A stretch of DNA of 32,682 nucleotides from contig JAUVHU010000024.1 of assembly GCA_030593145.1 (NCBI GenBank), positions 1-32,682 of the forward strand, in the 5' to 3' direction. This DNA is from Desulfobacteraceae bacterium (GTDB taxonomy: Bacteria; Desulfobacterota; Desulfobacteria; Desulfobacterales; ETH-SRB1). The notes under the pieces are model-generated. The model was not told the DNA's origin. It saw only the letters and a list, made by a program, of their open reading frames with translations, and ran no database searches. Made by a program: the position numbers and the translations under genes. Below are positions 1-7,829 of the stretch, piece by piece (the first letter of the stretch is position 1; each line of letters opens with the position of its first letter).

Positions 1-1
1 A

Positions 2-64
2 TCCATTGAACTGCTGATTAAGAGAATGAGTGTTGGATTTCTTGTTATTAAACTGGTTAAATAG
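2..64 (+). CDS. C-terminal tail of an unidentified protein (partial)
   Basis: An open frame runs from the left edge of the window to a TAG stop at 62-64 and gives about 20 residues ending in KLVK. It looks like a real C-terminus (SIELLIKRMS followed by GFLVIKLVK), because a long palindromic element starts directly after the stop, as happens after other genes in this window. The visible part is too short to name a family. The rest of the gene lies outside the window, so coding status is only moderately supported. Confidence 0.35.
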   Translation, partial: SIELLIKRMSVGFLVIKLVK

Positions 65-255
65 GATGAACTTGTAAAAAGTCGATTTTCTTCACTTCAT
101 GACCATTTTGGGCGCAATTAAGATATTCATCTAAAATGCAAGAACTCGGCCTAACGGCCTCAAACAGCTTGCATTTCTTAACGATGAACATCTTAATTGC
201 TTTTTTCCCAAAATGCTCAAAGCCGTTCACAAAAGACTTTTTTATCAGGCCATCA
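65..255. repeat. Long imperfect palindromic element (family with GTAAAAAGTC ends), copy A
   Basis: The left arm begins GATGAACTTGTAAAAAGTC at 65-83 and the right arm ends with a degenerate inverse copy at about 235-255. Inside, the left segment around 105-141 (CATTTTGGG, GCAATTAAGAT, TTCATC, AATGCAAG) is mirrored by 169-215, so the element could fold into one long imperfect hairpin with a small central loop near 142-168. The same end motif occurs at 6083-6103 and 8921-8936. No transposase is encoded, so it resembles a MITE or large REP-type element. It starts right after the stop at 62-64. Confidence 0.7.
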
Positions 256-295
256 GGTATAGAAAAGCTCAAAAGCTGAAAAACGAGCAACCAGA

Positions 296-330
296 GTAAC
301 CAATAACCAGCAACAAGAAACGAGAAACAA
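296..330. repeat. Degenerate heptad array just upstream of the PHP gene
   Basis: Five 7-base units in register (GTAACCA, ATAACCA, GCAACAA, GAAACGA, GAAACAA) end 3 bases before the ATG at 334. They occupy the place where a ribosome binding site should be, and no good Shine-Dalgarno sequence is visible. This is one of many heptad arrays in the intergenic regions of the window. Confidence 0.5.
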
Positions 331-333
331 ATT

Positions 334-969
334 ATGATTGATCTTCATATGCATTCGATTTTTAGTGATGGAGTCTTGATTCCATCTGAGTTGGTAAGAC
401 GCGCTGAATTTGCCGGATTAAAGGGAATTGGAATTACAGATCATGGAGATTTATCAAATATCGATTTTATTATTCCCAGGCTTGTCGAGGTAGCAGAGGA
501 GTTAAACAGAGTTGTTAACATAAAGGTTATTCCTGGCATTGAAATTACACACGTTCCTCCTTCATTAATTGGGGAAAGTGCTAAAAAAGCACGTTCTCTC
601 GGCGCAAAGATTATTATTGTTCACGGCGAAACAATTGTCGAACCGGTTGCTCCAGGCACTAATAGCGCTGCTCTTGAAGCAGATATCGATATTTTAGCGC
701 ATCCCGGCCTTATTACTGAAGAGGAAGTTTTAAAGGCAAAGGAAAGAGGGATTTTTTTGGAGATATCGGCGCGTAAAGGGCATTCACTTACAAATGGACA
801 TGTTGGAAAGCTTGCCAAAGAAATCGGCGCAAAGCTTGTAATTAACACCGACACACATGATCCTGGCGATCTGATAGATATAAATATGGCTAAACAGATT
901 GTTTGTGGCGCTGGTTTAACTGAGAAAGATTTTGAAATAATGCAGAAAAATGCATCAATTTTTCTATAA
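334..969 (+). CDS. PHP-domain metal-dependent phosphoesterase
   Basis: This 211-residue protein has the PHP (polymerase and histidinol phosphatase) fold. The metal-binding motifs are in order: HMHSIFSDG with H5, H7 and D12, then ITDHGD with H37, IPGIEI near residue 70, LAHPG in the middle, and NTDTHDP near the C-terminus. The family uses a two- or three-metal centre to hydrolyse phosphoesters. Stand-alone proteins of this size are often annotated as histidinol-phosphatase-like, but the substrate cannot be read from the sequence. It is complete for a short single-domain PHP protein. The ATG at 334 places the first metal motif at residue 5, as is usual. A 161-bp palindromic element starts on its stop codon, and the nearest neighbour (prepilin peptidase) is convergent, so it is probably not in an operon with it. 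Confidence 0.85.
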   Translation: MIDLHMHSIFSDGVLIPSELVRRAEFAGLKGIGITDHGDLSNIDFIIPRLVEVAEELNRVVNIKVIPGIEITHVPPSLIGESAKKARSLGAKIIIVHGETIVEPVAPGTNSAALEADIDILAHPGLITEEEVLKAKERGIFLEISARKGHSLTNGHVGKLAKEIGAKLVINTDTHDPGDLIDINMAKQIVCGAGLTEKDFEIMQKNASIFL

Positions 970-1129
970 CCTAAGTTGAGCGATTTATTGCGAAGATATG
1001 TGCCGAGATTTTGATGCATAAGGGTTTGCGAAAACCGCAGGCATACCCGTGGATATGTCGAGGATTTTCGCGAATCCTTGATGCGCAAGAGATCGGTGCA
1101 TATCGAGTAAAAAATCGCTCAATTTAGGT
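969..1129 (+). repeat. 161-bp element with inverted ends, copy 1
   Basis: The ends are ACCTAAGTTGAGCGATTT at 969-986 and the inverse complement with one change at 1112-1129. The interior also folds partly back on itself (GATGCATAAG near one end and CTTGATGCGCAAGAG near the other). An almost identical 161-bp copy in the opposite orientation lies at 10914-11074. There is no open frame of its own, so this is most likely a MITE or REP-like non-autonomous element. Its first base is the last base of the PHP gene's stop codon. Confidence 0.8.
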
Positions 1130-1146
1130 ATAACTATCTATAAAAC

Positions 1147-1923
1147 CTATCTGAGCAAATTAATATACCAAGACATCAGACTTGGCCCAAAAAAGATATA
1201 TGTAATAGCGCCTATAGATAGAAACGGCCCAAAAGGAACAGGAACCTTCATGTCCTTTTGGGAGCGCATTATGATGATAATTCCAACTAATGTGCCGGTA
1301 ACAGATGCAATAAAAATAGTAAAGAGAACTCCTTTCCATCCTAATATTGCTCCGATCATGGCGAGAAGTTTAATATCGCCGCCTCCCATTCCTTCAACCT
1401 TTTTAATAAGATAATATATCCATCCAACGATCAACAGACTTCCACCTCCGGCCAGCAGACCCAGTAGAGAGTCTTTGTAAGTTAGTGAGGGCAGCACAAA
1501 GGACGCAAGAAAGCTGATTGGTATGCCTGGGAGTGTGATAATGTCAGGTATTATCTGGTGATCAATATCAATAAAGGTTATTATAACCAGGGATGTAATA
1601 AAGACAAAGTAAATCAGGCATTCAAATGAAAACCCAAACTTAAGAAATGTGCAAAGAGCAAAAGAGCCGCAAATCATTTCAACCAATGGATATCGAAAAG
1701 GTATCGGCTGGCTGCAATGTCGGCAGCGCGCTTTAAGCCATAGATAGCTTAAAACAGGAATATTATCATAGAATCGAATTATTGCTTTGCAGTTTGGACA
1801 GAATGAACGCGCAGGGCTAATAATTGATTGTGAGAGAGGGAGTCTGTATATGCATACGTTTGCAAAGCTTCCTACACACATGCCGAATATAAAAATTATT
1901 ATTTCAATGAGGTGATTAAACAT
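1147..1923 (-). CDS. pilD: Prepilin peptidase / N-methyltransferase (PilD/GspO type)
   Basis: This is a 258-residue polytopic membrane protein that cleaves the leader peptides of type IV pilins or type II secretion pseudopilins and N-methylates the new end. The N-terminal region carries the usual cytoplasmic zinc-type cysteine pairs (C42/C45 in CPNC, C67/C70 in CRHC). The two aspartyl-protease motifs are present: FIDIDHQIIPD near residue 119 and GGGDIKL with D183. Several hydrophobic segments separate them. Length is normal for a bifunctional enzyme. It stands alone on the - strand here with no pilin or secretion genes nearby, so the substrate set lies elsewhere. The family call is secure; whether it serves pili, secretion or both is unknown. 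Confidence 0.93.
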   Translation of the reverse strand: MFNHLIEIIIFIFGMCVGSFANVCIYRLPLSQSIISPARSFCPNCKAIIRFYDNIPVLSYLWLKARCRHCSQPIPFRYPLVEMICGSFALCTFLKFGFSFECLIYFVFITSLVIITFIDIDHQIIPDIITLPGIPISFLASFVLPSLTYKDSLLGLLAGGGSLLIVGWIYYLIKKVEGMGGGDIKLLAMIGAILGWKGVLFTIFIASVTGTLVGIIIIMRSQKDMKVPVPFGPFLSIGAITYIFFGPSLMSWYINLLR

Positions 1924-1931
1924 AAAGTTTT

Positions 1932-2204
1932 CGTAATATTTTAGCTTTTTGAAAAATATGACCGCTTCAAGTATGATTAAATTTTATACTGAAAAAACTT
2001 GTAGATAACGGCTCGTAATGAAAGAACTTGCCCGGGCTATTAATAAAGGTTTTTGTTTTAAGGAAATGTTTTATCTTTAAAGCAAATTGGTTATGGTTCT
2101 TTCATAACGATCCATAATCTACTCAAACAGTTTCCAGTATAAAATTTAATCATACTTGAAGCTCACTGTGGTCTGCTTATTTCAGAAAGCTAAAAAGTTA
2201 CAAG
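1932..2204. repeat. Large palindromic element with a perfect 28-nt inverted segment
   Basis: The segment 1964-1991 (beginning GCTTCAAGTATG) is found as an exact inverse complement at 2135-2162. The similarity continues outward to an AGCTTT-CTGAAA type end at 1940-1955 and 2180-2200, and inward to ATGAAAGAAC at 2018-2027 and its inverse at 2096-2105. The loop between is about 70 bases. An isolated end-like piece recurs at 6152-6179. The element lies upstream of both the divergent prepilin peptidase and lon, and no protein is encoded in it. Confidence 0.7.
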
Positions 2205-2290
2205 TTTTCAAATTATGGGTTAAGTCAAAATGCAAATATAGATGTATTTAATCTAAAAATCAAGGCCGGAAAGCCGATAAAAATACTTTT

Positions 2291-2499
2291 GAGCCAATTT
2301 CAAAACGTCCCCTTTTGCCCAATCTCTGCGTCAGACTCAAATTTTGCACGGAGTGACACGAAGTGAAGCGTTAGCGCTAACCTTTAGCGCTATCCTCGAA
2401 ATACTCAATGTATTCCTGCGGTTGCACGAAGTGAAGCGTCAGCGCTATATTTTCGCCTTCCTTGACCTTGAACAAAATTGAACATTTTGAAGCCGCCTC
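2291..2499. repeat. Composite intergenic repeat with weak inverted ends and an internal 23-nt direct repeat
   Basis: The ends 2291-2320 and 2470-2499 are inverse complements at about two thirds of positions, sharing TTCAAAA and TTTTG blocks. Inside, a 23-base unit starting CACGAAGTGAAGCG occurs at 2357-2379 and again at 2425-2447 with one change, 68 bases apart. The right-hand end is repeated at 12806-12845 after folE2. The region is non-coding and lies within the 724-base gap upstream of lon. Confidence 0.55.
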
Positions 2500-2570
2500 T
2501 TTTGCATATAATTATGAACAATTAAGACAGCAACAGGAAATGGACTTTGATAAAATTGTCGATATTAATA

Positions 2571-2598
2571 TTGTAAAAGACAAATTTAGCCTTATATT
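2571..2598 (+). promoter_or_regulatory. Possible sigma-70 type promoter for lon
   Basis: TTGTAA (2571-2576) and TATATT (2593-2598) are separated by 16 bases in an AT-rich stretch about 50 bases before the lon start. The match to consensus is 4/6 and 5/6. No heat-shock operator such as a CIRCE repeat was seen. In an AT-rich region such a match can arise by chance. Confidence 0.3.
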
Positions 2599-2647
2599 AA
2601 TATGCTTAAACATACTTAAACAATAAAAGAACAAAATTGGAGAAATA

Positions 2648-5062
2648 ATGGCAAAAACCGATAGAAATGATCTGATCAGTATTATTGAAAAAAATGATAA
2701 TATTATCGATATCCCCAAAACTCTTCCCTTGATGCCTGTGCGAGATGTGGTGATTTTTACTGATATGCTTCTTCCGCTTTTTGTCGGGCGTGAAAAGTCT
2801 GTGCGTGCAGTGGAATCGGCTGTCACAAAAGACAATTATATAATGTTAGCCACTCAAAAGGATTCAGGCCTTGAAGACCCCGGGGCTGATGAAATATACA
2901 GAGTTGGAACCATAGGCAGGATTTTGCGTATGTTAAAGCTTCCTGATGGCAGCGTTAAAGCCCTTGTGCAGGGTATTGCCAAGGCAAAAATACTTAAATT
3001 TGTACGGAAGAGAGCATTTTATATTGTAAAGATCGAAACCATTCTTGAAAGTCCTGTTAAAAAGATCAATGTTGAAACCGAGGCCTTAATGCGGAGTGTG
3101 AGGGAGTATTCCGAGAAAATTCTGGCTCTTCGGGGGGAATTGACCGGAGATGTCGGCAGTATTTTAGAAAACATTAACGATCCCGGCAAATTAGCTGATC
3201 TTGTAGCTTCGAATCTTAGACTGAAGATCAATGAATCCCAGATGTTGCTTGAGTCTATCGATCCTGTAAAGCGATTAAAAAAAGTTAACAATATGCTTTG
3301 TCGTGAAGTGGAGCTTTCATCAATACAGGCAAAGATACAGTCCAATGTCAGGGATGAAATATCCAAAACCCAGCGTGATTACTTTCTTAGAGAACAGGTC
3401 AGGGCTATTCATAAGGAATTGGGCGAACAGGATGAAAAGGCGCAGGAGATAGCAGATTACAAAAAAAGAATAAAACGCGCCGGCATGTCAAAGGAAGCAA
3501 AAAAAGAGGGGCAAAAGCAATTGAAGCGTATTGAACAGATGCATCCTGATTCTGCGGAAGCTTCGGTTGTTCGAACATATCTCGATTGGCTTGTTGATCT
3601 GCCCTGGAGTAAAACGACAAAGGAAGACATCAATATTAAGAGCGCAAAAAAGATACTCGACAAGGATCATTATAGTCTTGATATTGTAAAGGATCGGATA
3701 CTGGAACATTTAAGTGTTCGTAAGCTGAACCCCAAGACAAAAGGGTCGATTCTTTGTTTTGTCGGTCCTCCTGGTGTGGGAAAGACATCACTTGGCAGAT
3801 CAATTGCAAGCGCTATGAATCGCAAGTTTGTTCGTATTTCTTTGGGCGGTATACATGATGAAGCAGAAATACGGGGGCATCGACGCACCTATATCGGAGC
3901 TTTGCCTGGACGGATATTACAGGGCTTGAAACAGTGCGGCACGAAGAATCCTGTGTTTATGATGGATGAAATTGACAAGCTTGGGTCCGATTTTCGTGGT
4001 GATCCTTCTGCAGCGCTGCTCGAGGCTCTTGATCCGGAACAAAACTTTGAGTTTAGCGACCACTATATAAACCTGCCGTTTGATCTTTCAAAGGTTATGT
4101 TTATACTTACGGCCAATTTAACAGATACTATTCCGTCGGCTCTTCTCGACAGAATGGAGGTAATTACACTTTCCGGATACACAGAGGAGGAAAAAAAGAT
4201 TATTGCCCGAACTTACCTTTTACCCCGCCAGATCAAGGAGAATGGTTTAAAATCGAAACTCATGACCATCAGTGATGGGGTAATGCTTCAGTTGATAACC
4301 CAGTACACAGCTGAGGCAGGTTTAAGAAACCTTGAACGGGAGATAGGAAGGATATGCCGCAAGGTGGCCCGTAAAATTGCTGAAGGAGAAAAAGGGCCTT
4401 TCCACATTACAAGAAACAATCTGCAAAAGTACATGGGTGTTCCCAAATATTATCCTGAAATGGATCAGGAAGAGAGCCAGATCGGTTTGTCTACAGGACT
4501 TGCATGGACGCAGGCCGGCGGTGAAGTTTTGTATATTGAAGCATCTTTTATTAAAGGCAAGGGGGAATTGATTGTAACAGGTCAGCTCGGTGATGTTATG
4601 CAGGAATCTGCTCGCGCGGCTGTGAGTTATGCCAGGGCAAATCTTGGTTCATTTGGTGTTAAAAATAACTTCTTTGACAATATTGACGTTCATATACATG
4701 TTCCTGCAGGAGCAATTCCCAAGGATGGCCCATCAGCCGGCATTGCAATGGCTACAGCCCTTATTTCTGTTTTAATGAATAAGCCGATTTGTAAGGATGT
4801 TGCCATGACAGGTGAAATTACGCTAAGGGGGAGGGTTCTCCCGATTGGCGGTTTAAAGGAAAAAGCCCTTGGCGCATTAAGGTCTGGAATCCGAACAATA
4901 ATCATTCCTGAAAAAAATAAAAAGGATCTTGTCGAGATTCCTAAGAACGTCAAACGGAAAATCAGATTTGTTCCTGTAAAGCGTATGGATGAAGTTTTGA
5001 CAGTTGCAATGGAAAAAGAAAGAAGTCAGAAGTCAAAAGTCAGAGGTCAGGGCAAGGATTGA
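2648..5062 (+). CDS. lon: ATP-dependent protease Lon (LonA type)
   Basis: This 804-residue cytoplasmic AAA+ protease degrades damaged and regulatory proteins. It has the full LonA layout: an N-terminal substrate domain beginning near PLMPVRDVVIF, a coiled-coil segment around residues 200-300, an AAA+ module with Walker A GPPGVGKTS at 373-381 followed by the MDEIDKLG Walker B segment, and a C-terminal serine protease domain. The catalytic dyad is S696 (in PKDGPSAG) and K739 (in GGLKEKA), spaced 43 residues apart as in the E. coli enzyme. A GGAG ribosome site at 2639-2642 supports the ATG at 2648. The last codons, encoding a SQKSKVRGQ-like tail, are made of a tandem heptad (AGAAGTC) array that runs on into non-coding DNA, so the C-terminal tail is unlikely to be conserved. 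Confidence 0.97.
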   Translation: MAKTDRNDLISIIEKNDNIIDIPKTLPLMPVRDVVIFTDMLLPLFVGREKSVRAVESAVTKDNYIMLATQKDSGLEDPGADEIYRVGTIGRILRMLKLPDGSVKALVQGIAKAKILKFVRKRAFYIVKIETILESPVKKINVETEALMRSVREYSEKILALRGELTGDVGSILENINDPGKLADLVASNLRLKINESQMLLESIDPVKRLKKVNNMLCREVELSSIQAKIQSNVRDEISKTQRDYFLREQVRAIHKELGEQDEKAQEIADYKKRIKRAGMSKEAKKEGQKQLKRIEQMHPDSAEASVVRTYLDWLVDLPWSKTTKEDINIKSAKKILDKDHYSLDIVKDRILEHLSVRKLNPKTKGSILCFVGPPGVGKTSLGRSIASAMNRKFVRISLGGIHDEAEIRGHRRTYIGALPGRILQGLKQCGTKNPVFMMDEIDKLGSDFRGDPSAALLEALDPEQNFEFSDHYINLPFDLSKVMFILTANLTDTIPSALLDRMEVITLSGYTEEEKKIIARTYLLPRQIKENGLKSKLMTISDGVMLQLITQYTAEAGLRNLEREIGRICRKVARKIAEGEKGPFHITRNNLQKYMGVPKYYPEMDQEESQIGLSTGLAWTQAGGEVLYIEASFIKGKGELIVTGQLGDVMQESARAAVSYARANLGSFGVKNNFFDNIDVHIHVPAGAIPKDGPSAGIAMATALISVLMNKPICKDVAMTGEITLRGRVLPIGGLKEKALGALRSGIRTIIIPEKNKKDLVEIPKNVKRKIRFVPVKRMDEVLTVAMEKERSQKSKVRGQGKD

Positions 5063-5218
5063 TGATTGTCGATTGTTGATTGTTGATTGAAAAGATAGAA
5101 CCGCCTGCCTCGTCTGAGCAAGGCAACAAAAAGATGAAAAGCATTGAGTATGGCTCGGGATGGCGGGCAGGGCGAAGCGATTCCAACAATCATAAATCAA
5201 CAATCATAAATCATAAAT
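5021..5218. repeat. Heptad arrays between lon and tsaB, with mirrored arms
   Basis: Three arrays of 7-base units lie here. AGAAGTC-type units occupy 5021-5048 inside the lon 3' end. GATTGTT/GATTGTC units (five in register) occupy 5057-5091. CAACAAT/CATAAAT units (five in register) occupy 5184-5218. The last two are approximate inverse complements, so the transcript between lon and tsaB could fold into a long repeat-built stem around a core of about 90 bases. The third array ends 16 bases before the tsaB ATG. Confidence 0.7.
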
Positions 5219-5234
5219 CCCAAAAGGTTTGTAC

Positions 5235-5918
5235 ATGAAGATACTTGCCGTTGACACGGCCACAAAAAGCTGTAGCGTTGCCATTGTCGACAAAGAATTG
5301 TTGCTTGCCGAGGTAAACATATCCAGGAAAGAAACGCATTCAAAACACCTGATGGAGATGATCAATACAGTAATTGGTTTATCCGGTATTACTGTTTCCG
5401 ATCTTGACGGATTTGCCGTTACAAAAGGGCCTGGAAGTTTTACAGGACTGCGAATAGGAATAAGCGCAATAAAGGGGCTTGCTTTGGCGAACAGCAAACC
5501 GATTATAGGCGTGTCAAGCCTTGATGCCCTTGCAACGCAGAATTCATTTTCGCCATATCTAATCTGTCCTTTTTTAGATGCACGTAGAGGGGAAGTCTAT
5601 TTTTCCCGCTACAGGATTGAGAGCGGGATATTGAAAAAGGAAATTGATGAAGATGTCCTTCCGCCTGTCCAGGCGGTTTCCGATATTAATGAGCCGTGCA
5701 TATTTGTTGGAGATGGAGCTTTAGTTTATAAAAAGATTATTATAGACAGTATTGGTGATAAGGCGTATTTTGCTTTGCCCGGTCAAAACATTATTCGTGC
5801 TTCAACCATTGCCTGTATCAGCATGGATAGATTTGAGAAAAATGATACTGATGATATTGGCATGTTTGTGCCCCATTATGTTCGGAAATCCTATGCGGAA
5901 CTCCCAGCCAGGCCATAA
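5235..5918 (+). CDS. tsaB: tRNA threonylcarbamoyladenosine biosynthesis protein TsaB
   Basis: TsaB is the ASKHA-fold partner of TsaD and TsaE in making t6A37 on ANN-decoding tRNAs; it scaffolds rather than catalyses. The 227-residue product starts MKILAVDTATKSCSVAIV, the family's N-terminal ATPase-like strand. It contains the typical KGPGSFTGLRIG segment near residue 65 and LDARRGEVYFSRY near 120. Length fits the family. I chose the ATG at 5235 rather than an in-frame TTG at 5229 because AAAAGG at 5222-5227 is well spaced for it and the family starts at this methionine. It follows lon by about 170 bases of heptad repeats. No tsaD or tsaE is in the window. Confidence 0.9.
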   Translation: MKILAVDTATKSCSVAIVDKELLLAEVNISRKETHSKHLMEMINTVIGLSGITVSDLDGFAVTKGPGSFTGLRIGISAIKGLALANSKPIIGVSSLDALATQNSFSPYLICPFLDARRGEVYFSRYRIESGILKKEIDEDVLPPVQAVSDINEPCIFVGDGALVYKKIIIDSIGDKAYFALPGQNIIRASTIACISMDRFEKNDTDDIGMFVPHYVRKSYAELPARP

Positions 5919-6082
5919 CCAAAAACATTTTATTTATCACGAAAGCACAAAAAATAACTTGCCTGTAAGCCAAGATAAAAATAATAATTGCAATAAGTAA
6001 GCAAATTCTTTATAAATAACAATATTGTGTTAGGTTCTTTCTTTTAATTTGATAATTTATATAGAAAATGCTTTATTATAAA

Positions 6083-6150
6083 ATGATGAATTCGTAAAAA
6101 GTCCAAACAATGACCTTTATCGGAGTGACGACTTTTTACAAAGCCATCAT
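6083..6150. repeat. Short palindromic element (GTAAAAAGTC ends), copy B
   Basis: The left end 6083-6103 (ATGATGAATTCGTAAAAAGTC reads across these 21 bases) is matched by the inverse complement of 6130-6150 with three differences. Only 26 bases separate the arms, so this is a small or internally deleted relative of the element at 65-255. It sits in the 278-base tsaB-psd gap. Confidence 0.65.
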
Positions 6151-6151
6151 A

Positions 6152-6179
6152 AGTAATATTTTAGATTTCTGAAAAATAT
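6152..6179. repeat. Solo end related to the 1932-2204 palindrome
   Basis: The 28 bases starting GTAATATTTTAG differ at two positions from 1932-1959, the left end of the large palindrome upstream of lon. No matching second arm was found here. It directly follows copy B of another element family and lies about 18 bases before the psd start. Confidence 0.45.
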
Positions 6180-6196
6180 TTATTTGGAATAACTTT

Positions 6197-6868
6197 ATGA
6201 ATAAATTTTCCTGGCCGGAGCAACCAGCTCAAACAGCATATCCTGTGGCAAAACCAGGTTATCCTTTTATATTTATTTCAGTCTTTACAACCTTGATATT
6301 TGCTCTTTTAGGATTAACTGTTCTGTCTCTTGCCGGACTTGCGGTTACATTTTTTGTATGCTATTTTTTTCGAGATCCGGACAGGGTTGTTCCCAATGCT
6401 GACCGCGCTGTTGTATCACCGGCTGACGGCAAGATTGTTGGCGCGGGCATTGTGGACAAAAATCCTTATTATGAGGGTACATGTCTGAAGATAAGTGTCT
6501 TTATGTCGATTTTTAATGTTCATGTAAATCGTATTCCCTATGAAGGTGAAGTAAAAAAGATCAGTTATTATCCGGGGAAGTTTTTTCCCGCGGATTTAAA
6601 TAAGGCCTCAAGGGATAATGAACGAAACGCGGTTTTTATTGAGACAGAAAAGGGAGAAAAAATGTGCGTTGTGCAGATAGCTGGTCTGATTGCCAGGCGT
6701 ATTGTCTGCAACATTAATGAAGGTGATAAGCTAGGACGTGGACAGCGTTTTGGAATGATATGCTTTGGTTCACGTCTGGATATATACTTACCCGCCGATA
6801 CAAAACTTAATGTGAATATTAACGACACTGTAAAGGCAGGGACAACGATTTTGGGATATCTAATATGA
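6197..6868 (+). CDS. psd: Phosphatidylserine decarboxylase, short (archaeal-type) proenzyme
   Basis: The enzyme decarboxylates phosphatidylserine to phosphatidylethanolamine and is made as a proenzyme that cuts itself to create a pyruvoyl group. The 223-residue protein has hydrophobic N-terminal segments (about residues 23-57), the SPADGKI motif near 74-80, NVHVNRIP with H109, and the self-cleavage site F190-G191-S192 in ICFGSRLD, giving a short pyruvoyl alpha chain. This is the compact form rather than the longer E. coli form with LGST. The psd stop overlaps the start of pssA by 4 bases (ATGA), so the two steps of PE synthesis are translationally coupled. AGGA-like ribosome sites are weak upstream. 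Confidence 0.93.
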   Translation: MNKFSWPEQPAQTAYPVAKPGYPFIFISVFTTLIFALLGLTVLSLAGLAVTFFVCYFFRDPDRVVPNADRAVVSPADGKIVGAGIVDKNPYYEGTCLKISVFMSIFNVHVNRIPYEGEVKKISYYPGKFFPADLNKASRDNERNAVFIETEKGEKMCVVQIAGLIARRIVCNINEGDKLGRGQRFGMICFGSRLDIYLPADTKLNVNINDTVKAGTTILGYLI

Positions 6869-7653
6869 AAAGAAAAAGATTTGAAAAAAAGAGTCTTAGT
6901 CGCGGAATATTTATTTTGCCGAACATATTTACATCCCTTAATATTTTTTGCGGCTTTTATGCAATTATAGCTTCCATAGACGGAAAATATGTTGCAGCGG
7001 CCGTAGCCATAATAATTGCAGTGATCTTTGATATGTTAGATGGCAAAATCGCCAGGGCCACCAATACAACAAGCAAGTTTGGTATGGAATACGATTCTCT
7101 TGCAGATCTTATATCCTTTGGCCTTGCTCCTGGGTTAATGGTGTATTTATGGGCTCTCAGGCCCTTGGGGAGAATTGGCTGGCTTGCAGCATTCCTTTTT
7201 ATGACATGCGGAGCCCTTCGCCTGGCGCGTTTCAATACAAAATCGGGAAGTATCAGCAGTGATTATTTTGTTGGCCTTCCCATACCTGCGGGAGCCGGTA
7301 TGGCGGCAGCAACTGTTTTATTTTGTCACAAATTGAACATTGCGGAGAGTGTAAATTCTGTGGTAATTCTTTTAATGCTTTATGTTCTTGCCTTTTTAAT
7401 GGTTAGCACTATCAAATATAAAAGTTTTAAAAAGAATCCCGAACCTTTTCAAAAGATCAATTTCAATGTTCTTGTTACTACAATTCTGATAATGATCTTT
7501 ATTGCTGCTCAACCGTCTATAGCCATGTTCTTTTTAGGTTGTGTCTATATTATTTCAGGCCCGTTAATCACCATACGGCTACATAATAAGATTATAAAAC
7601 AAAAAAAAGCCGAATCTCTCGAATCAAAGAGGAACAAGTCGAACACAATTTAA
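6865..7653 (+). CDS. pssA: CDP-diacylglycerol-serine O-phosphatidyltransferase
   Basis: This is an integral membrane enzyme that joins CDP-diacylglycerol and serine to make phosphatidylserine, the substrate of the Psd encoded just upstream. The 262-residue protein carries the full CDP-alcohol phosphatidyltransferase signature: D56, D59-G60, A63-R64, G73, D77 and D81, with the usual spacing. Hydrophobic segments surround the motif and fill the C-terminal half. Its length and the RGIFILPNIFTSLNIFCGF N-terminus match the bacterial PssA type 2 family. It overlaps psd by 4 bases. A heptad array and a rho-independent terminator follow, so psd-pssA is probably a two-gene operon. Confidence 0.93.
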   Translation: MKRKRFEKKSLSRGIFILPNIFTSLNIFCGFYAIIASIDGKYVAAAVAIIIAVIFDMLDGKIARATNTTSKFGMEYDSLADLISFGLAPGLMVYLWALRPLGRIGWLAAFLFMTCGALRLARFNTKSGSISSDYFVGLPIPAGAGMAAATVLFCHKLNIAESVNSVVILLMLYVLAFLMVSTIKYKSFKKNPEPFQKINFNVLVTTILIMIFIAAQPSIAMFFLGCVYIISGPLITIRLHNKIIKQKKAESLESKRNKSNTI

Positions 7654-7659
7654 ATAGCA

Positions 7660-7729
7660 GGGTTCGGGTGTCGGGGTGTTAGGTGCCAGGGATCGAGTGT
7701 TAGGGTTCAGGTGCCGGGTATCATGTGTC
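7660..7729. repeat. G-rich heptad array after pssA
   Basis: Ten 7-base units of the general form RGGTGTY run in register (for example GGTGTCG, AGGTGCC twice, AGGGTTC). The array begins 7 bases after the pssA stop and ends before the terminator hairpin at 7758. Confidence 0.65.
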
Positions 7730-7757
7730 AGGATTTTGAATTTTAGCTTTATTAGAA

Positions 7758-7790
7758 ACGACCTCGCTATGGCGGGGTTGTGATTTTTTA
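7758..7790 (+). terminator. Rho-independent terminator after pssA
   Basis: Bases 7758-7767 pair with 7772-7781 to form a 10-bp stem (two G-T pairs) around a TATG loop. The stem is followed by GATTTTTTA. Its place about 100 bases after pssA and before leuB fits termination of the psd-pssA transcript. Confidence 0.65.
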
Positions 7791-7829
7791 TAACTCAATT
7801 ATTATTAATTATTAAGGTGCAATATTATC

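Noticed and set aside
57-290. A 77-residue open frame on the - strand
   Set aside because: It lies almost wholly within the palindromic element at 65-255 and resembles no protein family I know.
621-1088. A 155-residue open frame on the - strand
   Set aside because: It is antisense to the PHP gene and extends into the 161-bp element. Its composition does not look like a real protein.
2512-2835. A 107-residue open frame on the - strand before lon
   Set aside because: It overlaps the start of lon and its likely promoter, and no family is recognisable. The region 2500-2647 looks like a non-coding leader.
5101-5180. A terminator hairpin in the core of the lon-tsaB gap
   Set aside because: Short GC-rich inverted pieces are present, but there is no clean stem followed by a T-run.
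5057-5218. A CRISPR array
   Set aside because: The repeat units are 7 bases long and directly adjacent, with no spacers of 25-40 bases and no cas genes.
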